This document shows positions 9,913 to 19,291 of a stretch of 64,000 bases of DNA, piece after piece. A program made the translations under genes and the position numbers. Below the pieces are notes generated by a model. The model saw nothing but the letters and a program-made list of their open reading frames with translations. It was not told where the DNA came from and did no database searches. The first letter of the stretch is position 1, and every line of letters begins with the position of its first letter. The stretch is from Verrucomicrobiota bacterium (GTDB lineage: Bacteria; Verrucomicrobiota; Verrucomicrobiia; Chthoniobacterales; UBA10450). The DNA lies in assembly GCA_003220055.1 (NCBI GenBank), contig QHRF01000012.1:1-64000 (forward strand), written 5' to 3'.

Positions 9913-10715
9913 ATTTTTTCGCGCTGCGGCAAAAGGAGAGTCAGGCATTTGCAGGCGCCGCCGGCTTTAAGGAATTCGGTCATTGGGAGCTGATGGCATC
10001 GGTAGCCGCGACCAGTCAGCGCGGCGACGAGTTTGGGCGCGCCTTCCGGCACAACAATGTCGCGCTCAATCACAACGGCATTGCAACAAAAATGCATTGC
10101 CTCCTCCGGTGCGACGTCGATCAGATCGGAAACGTGCTCGCGAATGGCGTGCTGACCGTATTCATCGAAAGCAGCGGGAAACCAAACCGCCGCGCCATCG
10201 GGCAACGGGCAAAAACAAGTGTCGAGATGATAAAAGCGCGGATCGACCAGCTCCGCAGAGACGACGAGACAGCCGAGCATCTCGGCGACCGCGCGATGCG
10301 ACTTGATGTCGGAACGGAACTTGTAACCGCAAAAAAGGATGTCGCCGGCAAAAAGCGCGTCGCCTTCGCCTTCGAAATAGTAATCGTTGGACAACCAGGA
10401 GACCTGGAAACCGCGTTTTTCCATCCAGCTGGCAAAATGCGGCGCCTCGCCGGCGCGCTCTTTGTGCCGAAAGTTGCTCGGGATAAATTGTTTACCGACA
10501 GCGAGTCCGGCGTTCGCGGTGAAAACCATGTCCGGCAACTTTGGTTGCGGCGGGACGAGCTCAATTTTGCAATTCAGTTTGGAAAGGATCGCGTGCAACC
10601 CGCGCCACTGTTTTTGCGCGAGGGCCGCTTCCGCCCCGCGCGCCCGGCTCATCCAGGGATTGATCTCATACTCGATGCCGTAGTAATCCGGCGGGCAAAG
10701 AAGGAGTTCGCGCAT
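9909..10715 (-). CDS. Arginine dihydrolase/dimethylarginine dimethylaminohydrolase family (guanidino-group modifying enzyme)
   Basis: LLCPPDYYGIEYEINPWM N-terminus and C-terminal catalytic-Cys region FLKAGGACKCLTL, as in ArgZ/AgrE N-domains. Confidence 0.85.
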   Translation of the reverse strand: MRELLLCPPDYYGIEYEINPWMSRARGAEAALAQKQWRGLHAILSKLNCKIELVPPQPKLPDMVFTANAGLAVGKQFIPSNFRHKERAGEAPHFASWMEKRGFQVSWLSNDYYFEGEGDALFAGDILFCGYKFRSDIKSHRAVAEMLGCLVVSAELVDPRFYHLDTCFCPLPDGAAVWFPAAFDEYGQHAIREHVSDLIDVAPEEAMHFCCNAVVIERDIVVPEGAPKLVAALTGRGYRCHQLPMTEFLKAGGACKCLTLLLPQREKI

Positions 10716-10725
10716 AAGATGGCAG

Positions 10726-10983
10726 TTACTTATCGCCGAGTTGAGGGCGTTTTACTTCTGCGCCCTCCTCGCGCAAACGCTGAATCAGTTCGTCCAACTC
10801 GGGCCGGCTCGGGGCCGTGACTTCGATTCGAGCGAAACTTTGATCAACCCGCTTTTGGCCAATCTTAAACTCTACGATGTTGAAAGTAGCTCCTCGAGTC
10901 ACAATTTGATCCAAAACCTTTGGCAAGGTAAGTGAATCGATAAAATGGCCGCGCAACTCAATTGTTTCCGAAAACATCGACAA
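10726..10983 (-). CDS. Small LOR/SDH-type (AgrE middle-domain-like) protein
   Basis: 85 aa: ETIELRGHFIDSLTLPKVLDQIVTRGATFNIVEFKIGQKRVDQSFARIEV..., resembles TIGR00300/LOR domain; adjacent to the ArgZ-like gene. Confidence 0.7.
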   Translation of the reverse strand: MSMFSETIELRGHFIDSLTLPKVLDQIVTRGATFNIVEFKIGQKRVDQSFARIEVTAPSRPELDELIQRLREEGAEVKRPQLGDK

Positions 10984-11213
10984 AATTTAGCCGATGAACC
11001 TGACCCGCGCCAATTGCGCCAATGCAGGGCTGGATCGACAATTAACCAAGATCGACATGAAAAAACCGAATGTGCGCGGTCCGTCGCCCGGGCGAAAGGC
11101 GCATCTGGCATTGCGCGAAAAATTAAATCGCAAATCAAAGCCGGCCCCGGCCTGGCCTCTTCATGTCCGGGTCGGGAAAACATCGCGGCGCATAAGTCCC
11201 CGCACGTCCATTC

Positions 11214-11441
11214 ATGGAAAAGATTGACGGGCTTACCGGCTTAACCAACAAGATCGCGGCCAGGCTCGCGACTAAGCCCGAGATTTTCGTCATTCATCCG
11301 GCGGAACTCCGGATTTTGCGATCAATGTCCGATCAGGATCTTCGTGCGTTCGCAGCGGAGAATGGCTGGCGCGTGGTCCGCCGCCTCGGTGGGCGACAGA
11401 TTGAGTTCTATAACGACGCTGGGACGCGCGCGAGCATGTAG
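11214..11441 (+). CDS. Hypothetical small protein
   Basis: 75-aa ORF with ordinary amino-acid composition (IFVIHPAELRILRSMSDQDLRAFAAENGWRVVRRLGGRQIEFYND). Confidence 0.5.
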   Translation: MEKIDGLTGLTNKIAARLATKPEIFVIHPAELRILRSMSDQDLRAFAAENGWRVVRRLGGRQIEFYNDAGTRASM

Positions 11442-11541
11442 CGCAGCTTAACTGATCGTGAGACTGGCTGTCCCGATGGCGCTGTAGTTGTAGCCGCTGG
11501 TCTGCTTTTGAGCTTTTCTCGGCACACAAACAGCGGGCGAA

Positions 11542-14298
11542 TTATAAAGCCTTATATGTGTAGCTATTTATAATCCAGGTGCCGTTAACCTGGGAACCCA
11601 GTGTCACATAAATCGTGCGCCCATCAGTAGGGATGTTGTTCACGGTTTTCGAACGCACCGTCACTACTCCAGAGTTATAAACGTCAGCCTTATTTGGCGA
11701 ACTGCCTACGAAAAGGAAATAAGCGGTCGCGCTACCGGCGCTCCAACTAAAAGTGACGCTAGAAGAAGTAAAGGTCGACCCAGGTACCGGAGTCAACATT
11801 ACTGCCGGCCCAGTAGGCGACGGCGTAGGCGTAGGAGTTGGCGTGGCTGTCGCTGTAGGAGTTGGCGTTGCGGTCGGCGTGGGGGTTGGAGTTGGTGTGA
11901 CGGTCGGGGTCGGCGTTGGAACTGGGGTGGGAGTTGGGGTAGGCGTAGCTGAAGGATTGAAGGCCTTATATGTGTAATAATTCGATACCCATGAATTGTT
12001 GACTTGAGAAACGAGCCTCACGTAAACGGTCCGACCGTCGGTGGGAATATTATTTACTGTGGTCGAGAGCACATGCAGTTGGGACGAATAGTAAATGTCG
12101 AGGCCGTTTTGCGAACTGCCCACAGTGAGTGCATAGGCTGTAGCACTGCCCGCACTCCATTGGAACGTAACGCTCGACGAGTTAAAGGTGGAGCCCGGCG
12201 GCGGATTTAGCATGACGGCTGGGCCTGTCGGCAGCGGCGTAGGCGTCGGCGTCGGTCCACCCGAGCCGACGATCAAAGTTCCATTGCCAGTTGCGGATTG
12301 ACCATCTGGATTAGTGATGGTGACGTTTTGATTTCCATTGCCCGCGCCAGTGGTGTTCAGATCCAACGTCACGTGCGTCGGATCGACATAGGTGACGGAG
12401 TTAACCGTGACACCGCCGGTCACGCTCGCGCCGATCCGTTTTGCAAAGCCTGTTCCAGGATCGAAAAATCCAGATCCTGACGCGGAGCTGCCCGTGATGG
12501 TCACCGTCACGGAAGATTGGCCAAGGGCGACGCTCGAATTAGCGGACGCTGGGGTAGCTGGCCGCGGCGCGAGTAACTTTGCTACCGCGAGAGCGTAACT
12601 GTCAGTGGTGTCACAGAACTCCTGGATGGTCCACATCGTCATGTCGTCGTCGGGATCGACACTGGAGAAGGAATAATCTCCCCATCGATGCGGACTGCCG
12701 TCGGATGGGTTATAAGAGGTGCTGCTCGCGGTGAAAAGTGTCGGAGCGTTGACTGTTCCTAGCGCGTCAGTTGCGAGACGCCCTGTCGTAGCCGCGTTAA
12801 TGCGGAAAGCTGGTCCGGCACTGCTGAATCCAAACGCCGCGTGTCCTTGGCCAGACACCACTACAGACGGAATCCAAAACCACCGAGCAGAAGAAGCGAA
12901 CTGTGCTGAATCGTAAATGGTCCCGGACTCAACCACTGTCGGTGTTCCTGAGCCGACCGGCACACTCAGTTCGTACCAGCGCACTGCATCGCGATCCTTA
13001 CTAGGAGATGCGACTCCAGTGGCGTCTACGGCGATGTTATGCGCCGTCCACAACCGGCCGTTGCGAATGTGGGCCGCAAACAACCGGTCATCGAGCGCAT
13101 CGAGCTGCCCGTTCGTCCCGCTGGCGTTGACGTTAATCGGCAACGCCGTGGCATCAACGGTGATCGCGATGTTTCCAGAAATCGTCGGAGTTCCGCCCGG
13201 ATCGCTGATTCGACGCATAACTAGTCTTCCAAAAGTGCTATCGCTTGGCCCAATGATGTATCCCTCGGTCGCCGCGGGATCATAGTTGTCCACACCGCGC
13301 GGGCTGTCGGGTCCGTCCCCGCCTGTGATAAGCCCGCGGAATGCGGTCACCACAATTGGACCGCCGTTCAAAATCGAACTCTTTCGAACAACAAATGCCG
13401 ACGTCCCGGTAAAGTTGCCGGATGTTGCACCAAACATGTTTCCCCCGATGTATAGCGCGTTGTTATCTACGCCCAGTGAGTCGTAATCAAGGAATTCGCC
13501 GGTGCTGCTCGGCTGCCCGATCATGTCCTGCTGGACATAGTAAAAACTCCACGAGGTGCTCCCGCTGATGACGCCATTGCTGGCTGCGTCCGACACCGCG
13601 ATAAGAACGCGATTCGGTTTGTCGCCAATACTGCTGAACGAACTGCTTGGCACATCGATGATGGCCAGAATCCAGCGCTTGGTCAGCCGGTCGTAACGAA
13701 TCTGCGGGTCACTGGTAAAGTTGACGAAACCTTTCGTCATCACAGAGCTAAAGAACGTGTCCGGATCGGCATTAATAACTCCGTCCGCCACCCCAGTTGT
13801 CTTGTTGAATGTCCTGAGCAGGCCGTTGACGAAGACGAAGAATTGGGACGGACCCACCGCGCCCATCGAATCTGGTGGAAAGGCGCTCGTGTCATACAAG
13901 TGCCCGCCGATAAACGTGAGTCCTACTGTCTGGGAGGTGTAGGGGCCGGCCGCGATATTGGTTGATGCAGCCGTACTCGCAGAAACGCTTCGTGCCGGCT
14001 TGGGCGGGGTCTGCGGGTTGAAACGAGCGCCCGAATCTTGTGGCCGATTTTCGCGGCCGGGGATCTCAAACTCGCGCTTAATATAAACGTTCTTCCGCGG
14101 TCCGTGCGCGGCCGGGTCGGCCATAATATCAGCCGTGCGGCGTTCCACGGCGCGCTCGCCGACTGATTCTTGACCGCGAATCCGCTCCGGCGCGGGGCCG
14201 GCAATCTGACCAGACCCTGCGCTAACGCAGAGAAAGAACAGAGCACACAGGCCACCGATACGAAAACGTGATATCAGCATACTGTTCGGGAGGAGCAC
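11542..14298 (-). CDS. Large secreted/surface protein with PT-rich linkers and duplicated C-terminal modules
   Basis: Signal peptide; two about 85-aa modules (GPAVML.P.PGSTF.SSSVTF.WSAGSATAY...VNNIPTDGRT.YV.L.SQVN..W..N.YTYKA) separated by PTPTPT tracts. Confidence 0.85.
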   Translation of the reverse strand: MLLPNSMLISRFRIGGLCALFFLCVSAGSGQIAGPAPERIRGQESVGERAVERRTADIMADPAAHGPRKNVYIKREFEIPGRENRPQDSGARFNPQTPPKPARSVSASTAASTNIAAGPYTSQTVGLTFIGGHLYDTSAFPPDSMGAVGPSQFFVFVNGLLRTFNKTTGVADGVINADPDTFFSSVMTKGFVNFTSDPQIRYDRLTKRWILAIIDVPSSSFSSIGDKPNRVLIAVSDAASNGVISGSTSWSFYYVQQDMIGQPSSTGEFLDYDSLGVDNNALYIGGNMFGATSGNFTGTSAFVVRKSSILNGGPIVVTAFRGLITGGDGPDSPRGVDNYDPAATEGYIIGPSDSTFGRLVMRRISDPGGTPTISGNIAITVDATALPINVNASGTNGQLDALDDRLFAAHIRNGRLWTAHNIAVDATGVASPSKDRDAVRWYELSVPVGSGTPTVVESGTIYDSAQFASSARWFWIPSVVVSGQGHAAFGFSSAGPAFRINAATTGRLATDALGTVNAPTLFTASSTSYNPSDGSPHRWGDYSFSSVDPDDDMTMWTIQEFCDTTDSYALAVAKLLAPRPATPASANSSVALGQSSVTVTITGSSASGSGFFDPGTGFAKRIGASVTGGVTVNSVTYVDPTHVTLDLNTTGAGNGNQNVTITNPDGQSATGNGTLIVGSGGPTPTPTPLPTGPAVMLNPPPGSTFNSSSVTFQWSAGSATAYALTVGSSQNGLDIYYSSQLHVLSTTVNNIPTDGRTVYVRLVSQVNNSWVSNYYTYKAFNPSATPTPTPTPVPTPTPTVTPTPTPTPTATPTPTATATPTPTPTPSPTGPAVMLTPVPGSTFTSSSVTFSWSAGSATAYFLFVGSSPNKADVYNSGVVTVRSKTVNNIPTDGRTIYVTLGSQVNGTWIINSYTYKAL
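11815..11960 (-). repeat. Low-complexity GT/GC-rich tandem tract encoding (P/T/A)-rich linker
   Basis: Degenerate gtaggcgtaggagttggcgtgg-type repeats on the + strand. Confidence 0.8.
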
Positions 14299-14396
14299 AA
14301 AAACGAGCTAGATTGATGCCGTGGGGAGCAAGAGGGCGGGGACTATCTCCACCTTTGAACACAACGCAAATGGAATTGTTGCGCTCAAGTTTTTTT

Positions 14397-15203
14397 TCAG
14401 TCGGACTGTGTCTGACTCGAAAAATACGCCGTCAGCGGACTTGTCGCCGAAGCCGTCCGATGCTTCTCGCCCAAACCGATTTCGTGCGCTTCGCGGCCTG
14501 CCTCGATCGCTTTTTTGAATGCTTGCGCCATGCGGACAGGGTCAGACGCGATTGCGATTGCGGTATTCACCAAAACTGCGTCCGCGCCCATTTCCATCGC
14601 TTCAGCCGCCTGACTCGGGGCGCCCAAACCTGCATCGACAACGACTGGAACAGTCGCTTGCTCGATAATGATTTCAATTTGCGGTCGCGTCTCGATTCCC
14701 CGGTTGCTGCCGATCGGCGAGCCGAGCGGCATGACCGTGGCGGTACCGACATCTTGCAAGCGTTTCGCCAGCACCGGGTCCGCATTGATGTACGGCAGCA
14801 CGGTGAATCCTTCTTTTACGAGAGTTTCGGCCGCGGCCAGTGTTTCCACTGGGTCCGGCAATAAATAGCGCGGGTCGGGATGAATCTCGAGCTTGATCCA
14901 GGTCGGCAAACCGGCACTCGCTGCTAAACGCGCCAGCCGCACAGCTTCCTCCGCGTTTCGTGCGCCGCTTGTGTTTGGCAAAAGCAAAAACGTCTTCGGG
15001 TCGATGAAATCCAAAATGTTCGCGAACGGATCGTGCTTGCCGGAAAGATCGGCCCGTCGCAAGGCCACGGTGACGATTTCGGTCCCGCTCGCCAGCAGCG
15101 CGTCCCGCATCAATTCGTTTGAGGCGAACTTTCCGGTCCCGACCAGCAATCGGGACGTGAACTCGCGGTCGGCGATCTTTAGCTTGGAAGGCTTGTCCGA
15201 CAT
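14397..15203 (-). CDS. thiG: Thiazole synthase
   Basis: [69 protein letters not shown]. Confidence 0.95.
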   Translation of the reverse strand: MSDKPSKLKIADREFTSRLLVGTGKFASNELMRDALLASGTEIVTVALRRADLSGKHDPFANILDFIDPKTFLLLPNTSGARNAEEAVRLARLAASAGLPTWIKLEIHPDPRYLLPDPVETLAAAETLVKEGFTVLPYINADPVLAKRLQDVGTATVMPLGSPIGSNRGIETRPQIEIIIEQATVPVVVDAGLGAPSQAAEAMEMGADAVLVNTAIAIASDPVRMAQAFKKAIEAGREAHEIGLGEKHRTASATSPLTAYFSSQTQSD

Positions 15204-15261
15204 CGCCTAGACAATAACGAATTCGCTGTACGAATCGAATCCGTTCGGGCACTTTTCTCCA

Positions 15262-16044
15262 GTGGCCAAATTTGATCTGCGCCTGAAGGATTGCGTCGAA
15301 GGCATGGCAAGCTTGCCCGAGGCAGGTGTCGATCTCGTCGTCACTTCACCGCCTTATAATCTCGGCGTTCGATATCGAAAATATTCCGACCGTCTGGATC
15401 GACAATCGTATTTGAATTGGTGCGCGACCTGGGCGGCCGGAATTCGTCGCATTCTCAAACCAACCGGTTCATTTTTTCTCAACATCGGCTCGGCGCCATC
15501 AAACCCGATGCTTCCGCACGAAATTGTTTTTCAGCTGCGCGATCTGTTCGTTCTCCAAAACACCATTCACTGGATCAAATCGATCGCCATCGATAATCGA
15601 ACGTTCGGACACTTTAAACCGATTAGTTCGAAAAGATTTCTAAACGATTGTCACGAATATATTTTTCACTTTACCAAGACAGGTCGGGTGGAGATCGACC
15701 GGCTCGCACTCGGCGTTCCTTACCAGGACAAAAGCAACATTGCTCGCTGGTCGCACACCTGCGGACGCGATTCGCGCTGCCGCGGCAACACCTGGTTCAT
15801 TCCCTACCAAACGATCCAGAGTCGCGCGAAAGAGCGACCGCATCCCGCTACCTTTCCGGTTCAACTGGCCGAATGGTGCATCAAATTGCACGCTGCGCCG
15901 CGCGTTCGCACCATGCTCGATCCGTTTCTCGGAATCGGAAATTCTGCCATCGCTGCGCAGAAATGCGGCGTAAAGAAATTCATCGGCTTTGAAATCGACA
16001 ACACTTATCTCGCCGTGGCCAAACGACGGCTTCAGTCACAATAA
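15262..16044 (+). CDS. DNA methyltransferase (beta-class, TSPPY motif; N4-cytosine/N6-adenine type), GTG start
   Basis: DLVVTSPPYNLGV catalytic motif IV, C-terminal SAM motif MLDPFLGIGNSAIAAQKCGVKKFIGFEID. Confidence 0.9.
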   Translation: MAKFDLRLKDCVEGMASLPEAGVDLVVTSPPYNLGVRYRKYSDRLDRQSYLNWCATWAAGIRRILKPTGSFFLNIGSAPSNPMLPHEIVFQLRDLFVLQNTIHWIKSIAIDNRTFGHFKPISSKRFLNDCHEYIFHFTKTGRVEIDRLALGVPYQDKSNIARWSHTCGRDSRCRGNTWFIPYQTIQSRAKERPHPATFPVQLAEWCIKLHAAPRVRTMLDPFLGIGNSAIAAQKCGVKKFIGFEIDNTYLAVAKRRLQSQ

Positions 16045-17097
16045 ATGGTCGTCTGGCTTCGATTCCGACGCCGATGCTCGAAATATCTCGAGCGACTTCA
16101 CCAGTTTTCCCGGCAAGGGCCAGACACGTTCAAAGATTCGGTTTGCCAGGGGCTTGGCGGTCAAATAGCCGGCCGCGAACATTTCCAGACGCGCGTCGAG
16201 ATTGTCGATGTAATGGAGTGCCATTGCTTCCGGAGTTTTTGGATCAACGGGCGACCCGAACTGTTGCTCGCCATGGTGCGCACCAATCAAATGCAGCAGG
16301 TGCAAACGCACGTCTTCTGATGGCGGGGTCAAATTCTTCCACGCATCGCCATTGTCGACGGAAAGTTTTCGCCACAACGAATTCACCAATTCGAGTCCGA
16401 TAGATATGTGTCCGATTAATTCACCGCGCTCGTCGTAATCCATGACAAAACCGCTCTCGGCGTAGTGGTTCTCCCAAAGTTTGCCGGAGTCGTGAAAGAC
16501 GATGCCGGCGATAAGCAGATCGACATTCAACTGCGGATAAAGCGGCGCAATTGCCCGCGCCACGCGCATCATTTGCGCGGTGTGTTCAACCAATCCACCG
16601 CGGCGAGCGTGGTGATTTCTTCGGGCCGCGGCTGTTCGTCGGAAACGTTCACCCAATTCCTTAACGAACGTATTGCACAAGGCGCGCAAACGCGGATCGC
16701 CGATTGTCGCGATCGCCTCGAGGATGAATTGCCAGTCTGCGTTTTGTTTTGCGCGCAGTTCGGCCGGGCCTTGCAGCAATTCATTCTTCTCCTGTGGCGT
16801 CAGCGGTCGAATCGTCCACTTCTGTGCTTCGAGACCGTACTGCGAATGCGAACTAAATTCGCCGGTTAGTTCGATGAAGCTCGCGTTGGTAAGTGAGCTG
16901 CATGCTTTGTAAGCAGGATGGTCGCTCCAGACCCGCAACGTCATTCGATCACAAGCATCGGCCAGACTCAGCTCGCAGTACGGTTTCTGTTCACGCGTAA
17001 ATTTTGGCGCCGCCGATTCGACCTGCACATGCACGCGCGCTGACACCGGGCCGCTTTGCGCGGCCCGGCGAATATCGCTTAGCGTCATCAACTGCAT
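16036..17097 (-). CDS. HD-domain 3'-5' exoribonuclease, YhaM-like (OB + HD)
   Basis: HHARRGGLVEHTAQMMRVA, GIVFHDSGKLWE, LLHLIGAHHGEQQFGSPVDPKTPEAMALHYIDNLDA. Confidence 0.88.
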   Translation of the reverse strand: MQLMTLSDIRRAAQSGPVSARVHVQVESAAPKFTREQKPYCELSLADACDRMTLRVWSDHPAYKACSSLTNASFIELTGEFSSHSQYGLEAQKWTIRPLTPQEKNELLQGPAELRAKQNADWQFILEAIATIGDPRLRALCNTFVKELGERFRRTAAARRNHHARRGGLVEHTAQMMRVARAIAPLYPQLNVDLLIAGIVFHDSGKLWENHYAESGFVMDYDERGELIGHISIGLELVNSLWRKLSVDNGDAWKNLTPPSEDVRLHLLHLIGAHHGEQQFGSPVDPKTPEAMALHYIDNLDARLEMFAAGYLTAKPLANRIFERVWPLPGKLVKSLEIFRASASESKPDDHLL

Positions 17098-17124
17098 GCC
17101 GATCCTACCGTTCCCGCAGAGAAT

Positions 17125-17631
17125 TCAGTCGGCCGCGTTGATTGTTCCGCAGGCGATGCGCGCGCCGGAATTGCCCGATGGGTCCGTCTTCAAATCGTCT
17201 TCTTTTTCATGCACGACGATGGACCTGCCGATGATCGAATCTTTCCCGCTCAGACTCACTTTCCCCTTCCAATCCATGTGCGCTTTGCCGGAAGCATCGG
17301 CTTCGATATTGCCGAGATCGCCGGTGTGATGATCGAGCGTCATCGGACCGCCGTGATGTTTCTGAGTGGGATTGAAATGTCCTCCCGCCGATGCCGCGTC
17401 TGCTGCCGAGCAATCGCCTTTTTCATGAATGTGGAAACCGTGTTTGCCCGGTTTGAGATTTTGAATGTCGGCCACCACTTGGACCTCATCGCCAACTTTG
17501 GTGAATGTGACCATGCCGGTTACCTGACTACCTGACTTCGACTCCAGTGGCGCCGCGGCCTTAGTGACTTCTTGCGCCCGCGCAAGAGAACCCACTGCGC
17601 AGAAAATTGCTATGCAGAGAATTGTTTTCAT
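17125..17631 (-). CDS. sodC: Cu/Zn superoxide dismutase
   Basis: KHGFHIHEKGDCSAADAASAGGHFNP...HHTGDLGNIEAD...GNSGARIACGTI. Confidence 0.93.
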   Translation of the reverse strand: MKTILCIAIFCAVGSLARAQEVTKAAAPLESKSGSQVTGMVTFTKVGDEVQVVADIQNLKPGKHGFHIHEKGDCSAADAASAGGHFNPTQKHHGGPMTLDHHTGDLGNIEADASGKAHMDWKGKVSLSGKDSIIGRSIVVHEKEDDLKTDPSGNSGARIACGTINAAD

Positions 17632-17669
17632 ACTGCAAACGTACCGCCCTTCTCCGCAAAAGAAAACTC

Positions 17670-18557
<888 letters not shown>

Positions 18558-18568
18558 TCAGCCAATTA

Positions 18569-18640
18569 ACCACGAAGGACACGAAGTTCACGAAGATGAG
18601 ATTATTTCCGGCCTTCGTGTCGTTCGTGCTCTTCGTGGTG
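18569..18640. repeat. Imperfect long inverted repeat (hairpin) between aguB-like and ppi genes
   Basis: CCACGAAGGACACGAAGTTCACGAAG ... CTTCGTGTCGTTCGTGCTCTTCGTGG, about 26-bp arms. Confidence 0.8.
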
Positions 18641-18643
18641 GAG

Positions 18644-19291
18644 TCACTTCACCGAATCCGCCGGCACGATGTCGATCTTCTCAATAACGACTCGCGTCGT
18701 TGGTTTGCTGTTTTCGCCCATGCTGTTTCTGGTCACCGGCGTGTCGCCGATTTTTGCGAGCACGTCGTCGCCCTTGATCAATTTACCGAAGGTCGTGTAT
18801 TGGTGATCGAGCCGCGGCACCGGTGCCAGACAGATGAAAAATTGTGAACCGGCTGAGTCCGGATCGGGCTCGCGCGCCATTGAAATAACGCCGCGTTCGT
18901 GCGGATGATCGTTAAATTCAGCTTTGATCTTGTAACCCGGGCCGCCTTCGCCGTAGCGATTTTCCTTCGCCGGATCTTTTGAATTTGGATCCCCGCCCTG
19001 GATCATGAATCCTTTCACAATCCGATGGAAAATCGTGCCGTTGTAAAAACCGGTCCGCGCCAGCTTCTTGAAGTTGTCGATCGTGTTCGGTGCAGCGTCG
19101 GTCCAAAACTGCACGACCATATCGCCGCCGCTCGTCTTAATCACTGCGACTTCGTTTGTAGCATTCATCGGATTGCTCTCCTTCTGCTGTTCTTCTGCTG
19201 CAAATAGTGCGGAACTCAATAATGAGACCGCTAAGATCGACATCTTCATTTTTCTTCTTAGCGGCGGTCTACGACGGTCGCAAATTTTCAA
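18644..19291 (-). CDS. Peptidyl-prolyl cis-trans isomerase (cyclophilin)
   Basis: [46 protein letters not shown]. Confidence 0.92.
   Translation of the reverse strand: MKICDRRRPPLRRKMKMSILAVSLLSSALFAAEEQQKESNPMNATNEVAVIKTSGGDMVVQFWTDAAPNTIDNFKKLARTGFYNGTIFHRIVKGFMIQGGDPNSKDPAKENRYGEGGPGYKIKAEFNDHPHERGVISMAREPDPDSAGSQFFICLAPVPRLDHQYTTFGKLIKGDDVLAKIGDTPVTRNSMGENSKPTTRVVIEKIDIVPADSVK

Noticed and set aside
9708-10820. 370-aa + strand ORF
   Set aside because: Overlaps the polX end and the arginine dihydrolase-like gene in antisense; typical GC-rich shadow ORF.
11753-11977. VGVGVGV-type + strand ORF
   Set aside because: Reverse complement of the PTPTPT linker tract, not an independent gene.
15204-15261. 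Possible TPP riboswitch upstream of thiG
   Set aside because: Spacer is too short and shows no recognisable THI-box consensus.
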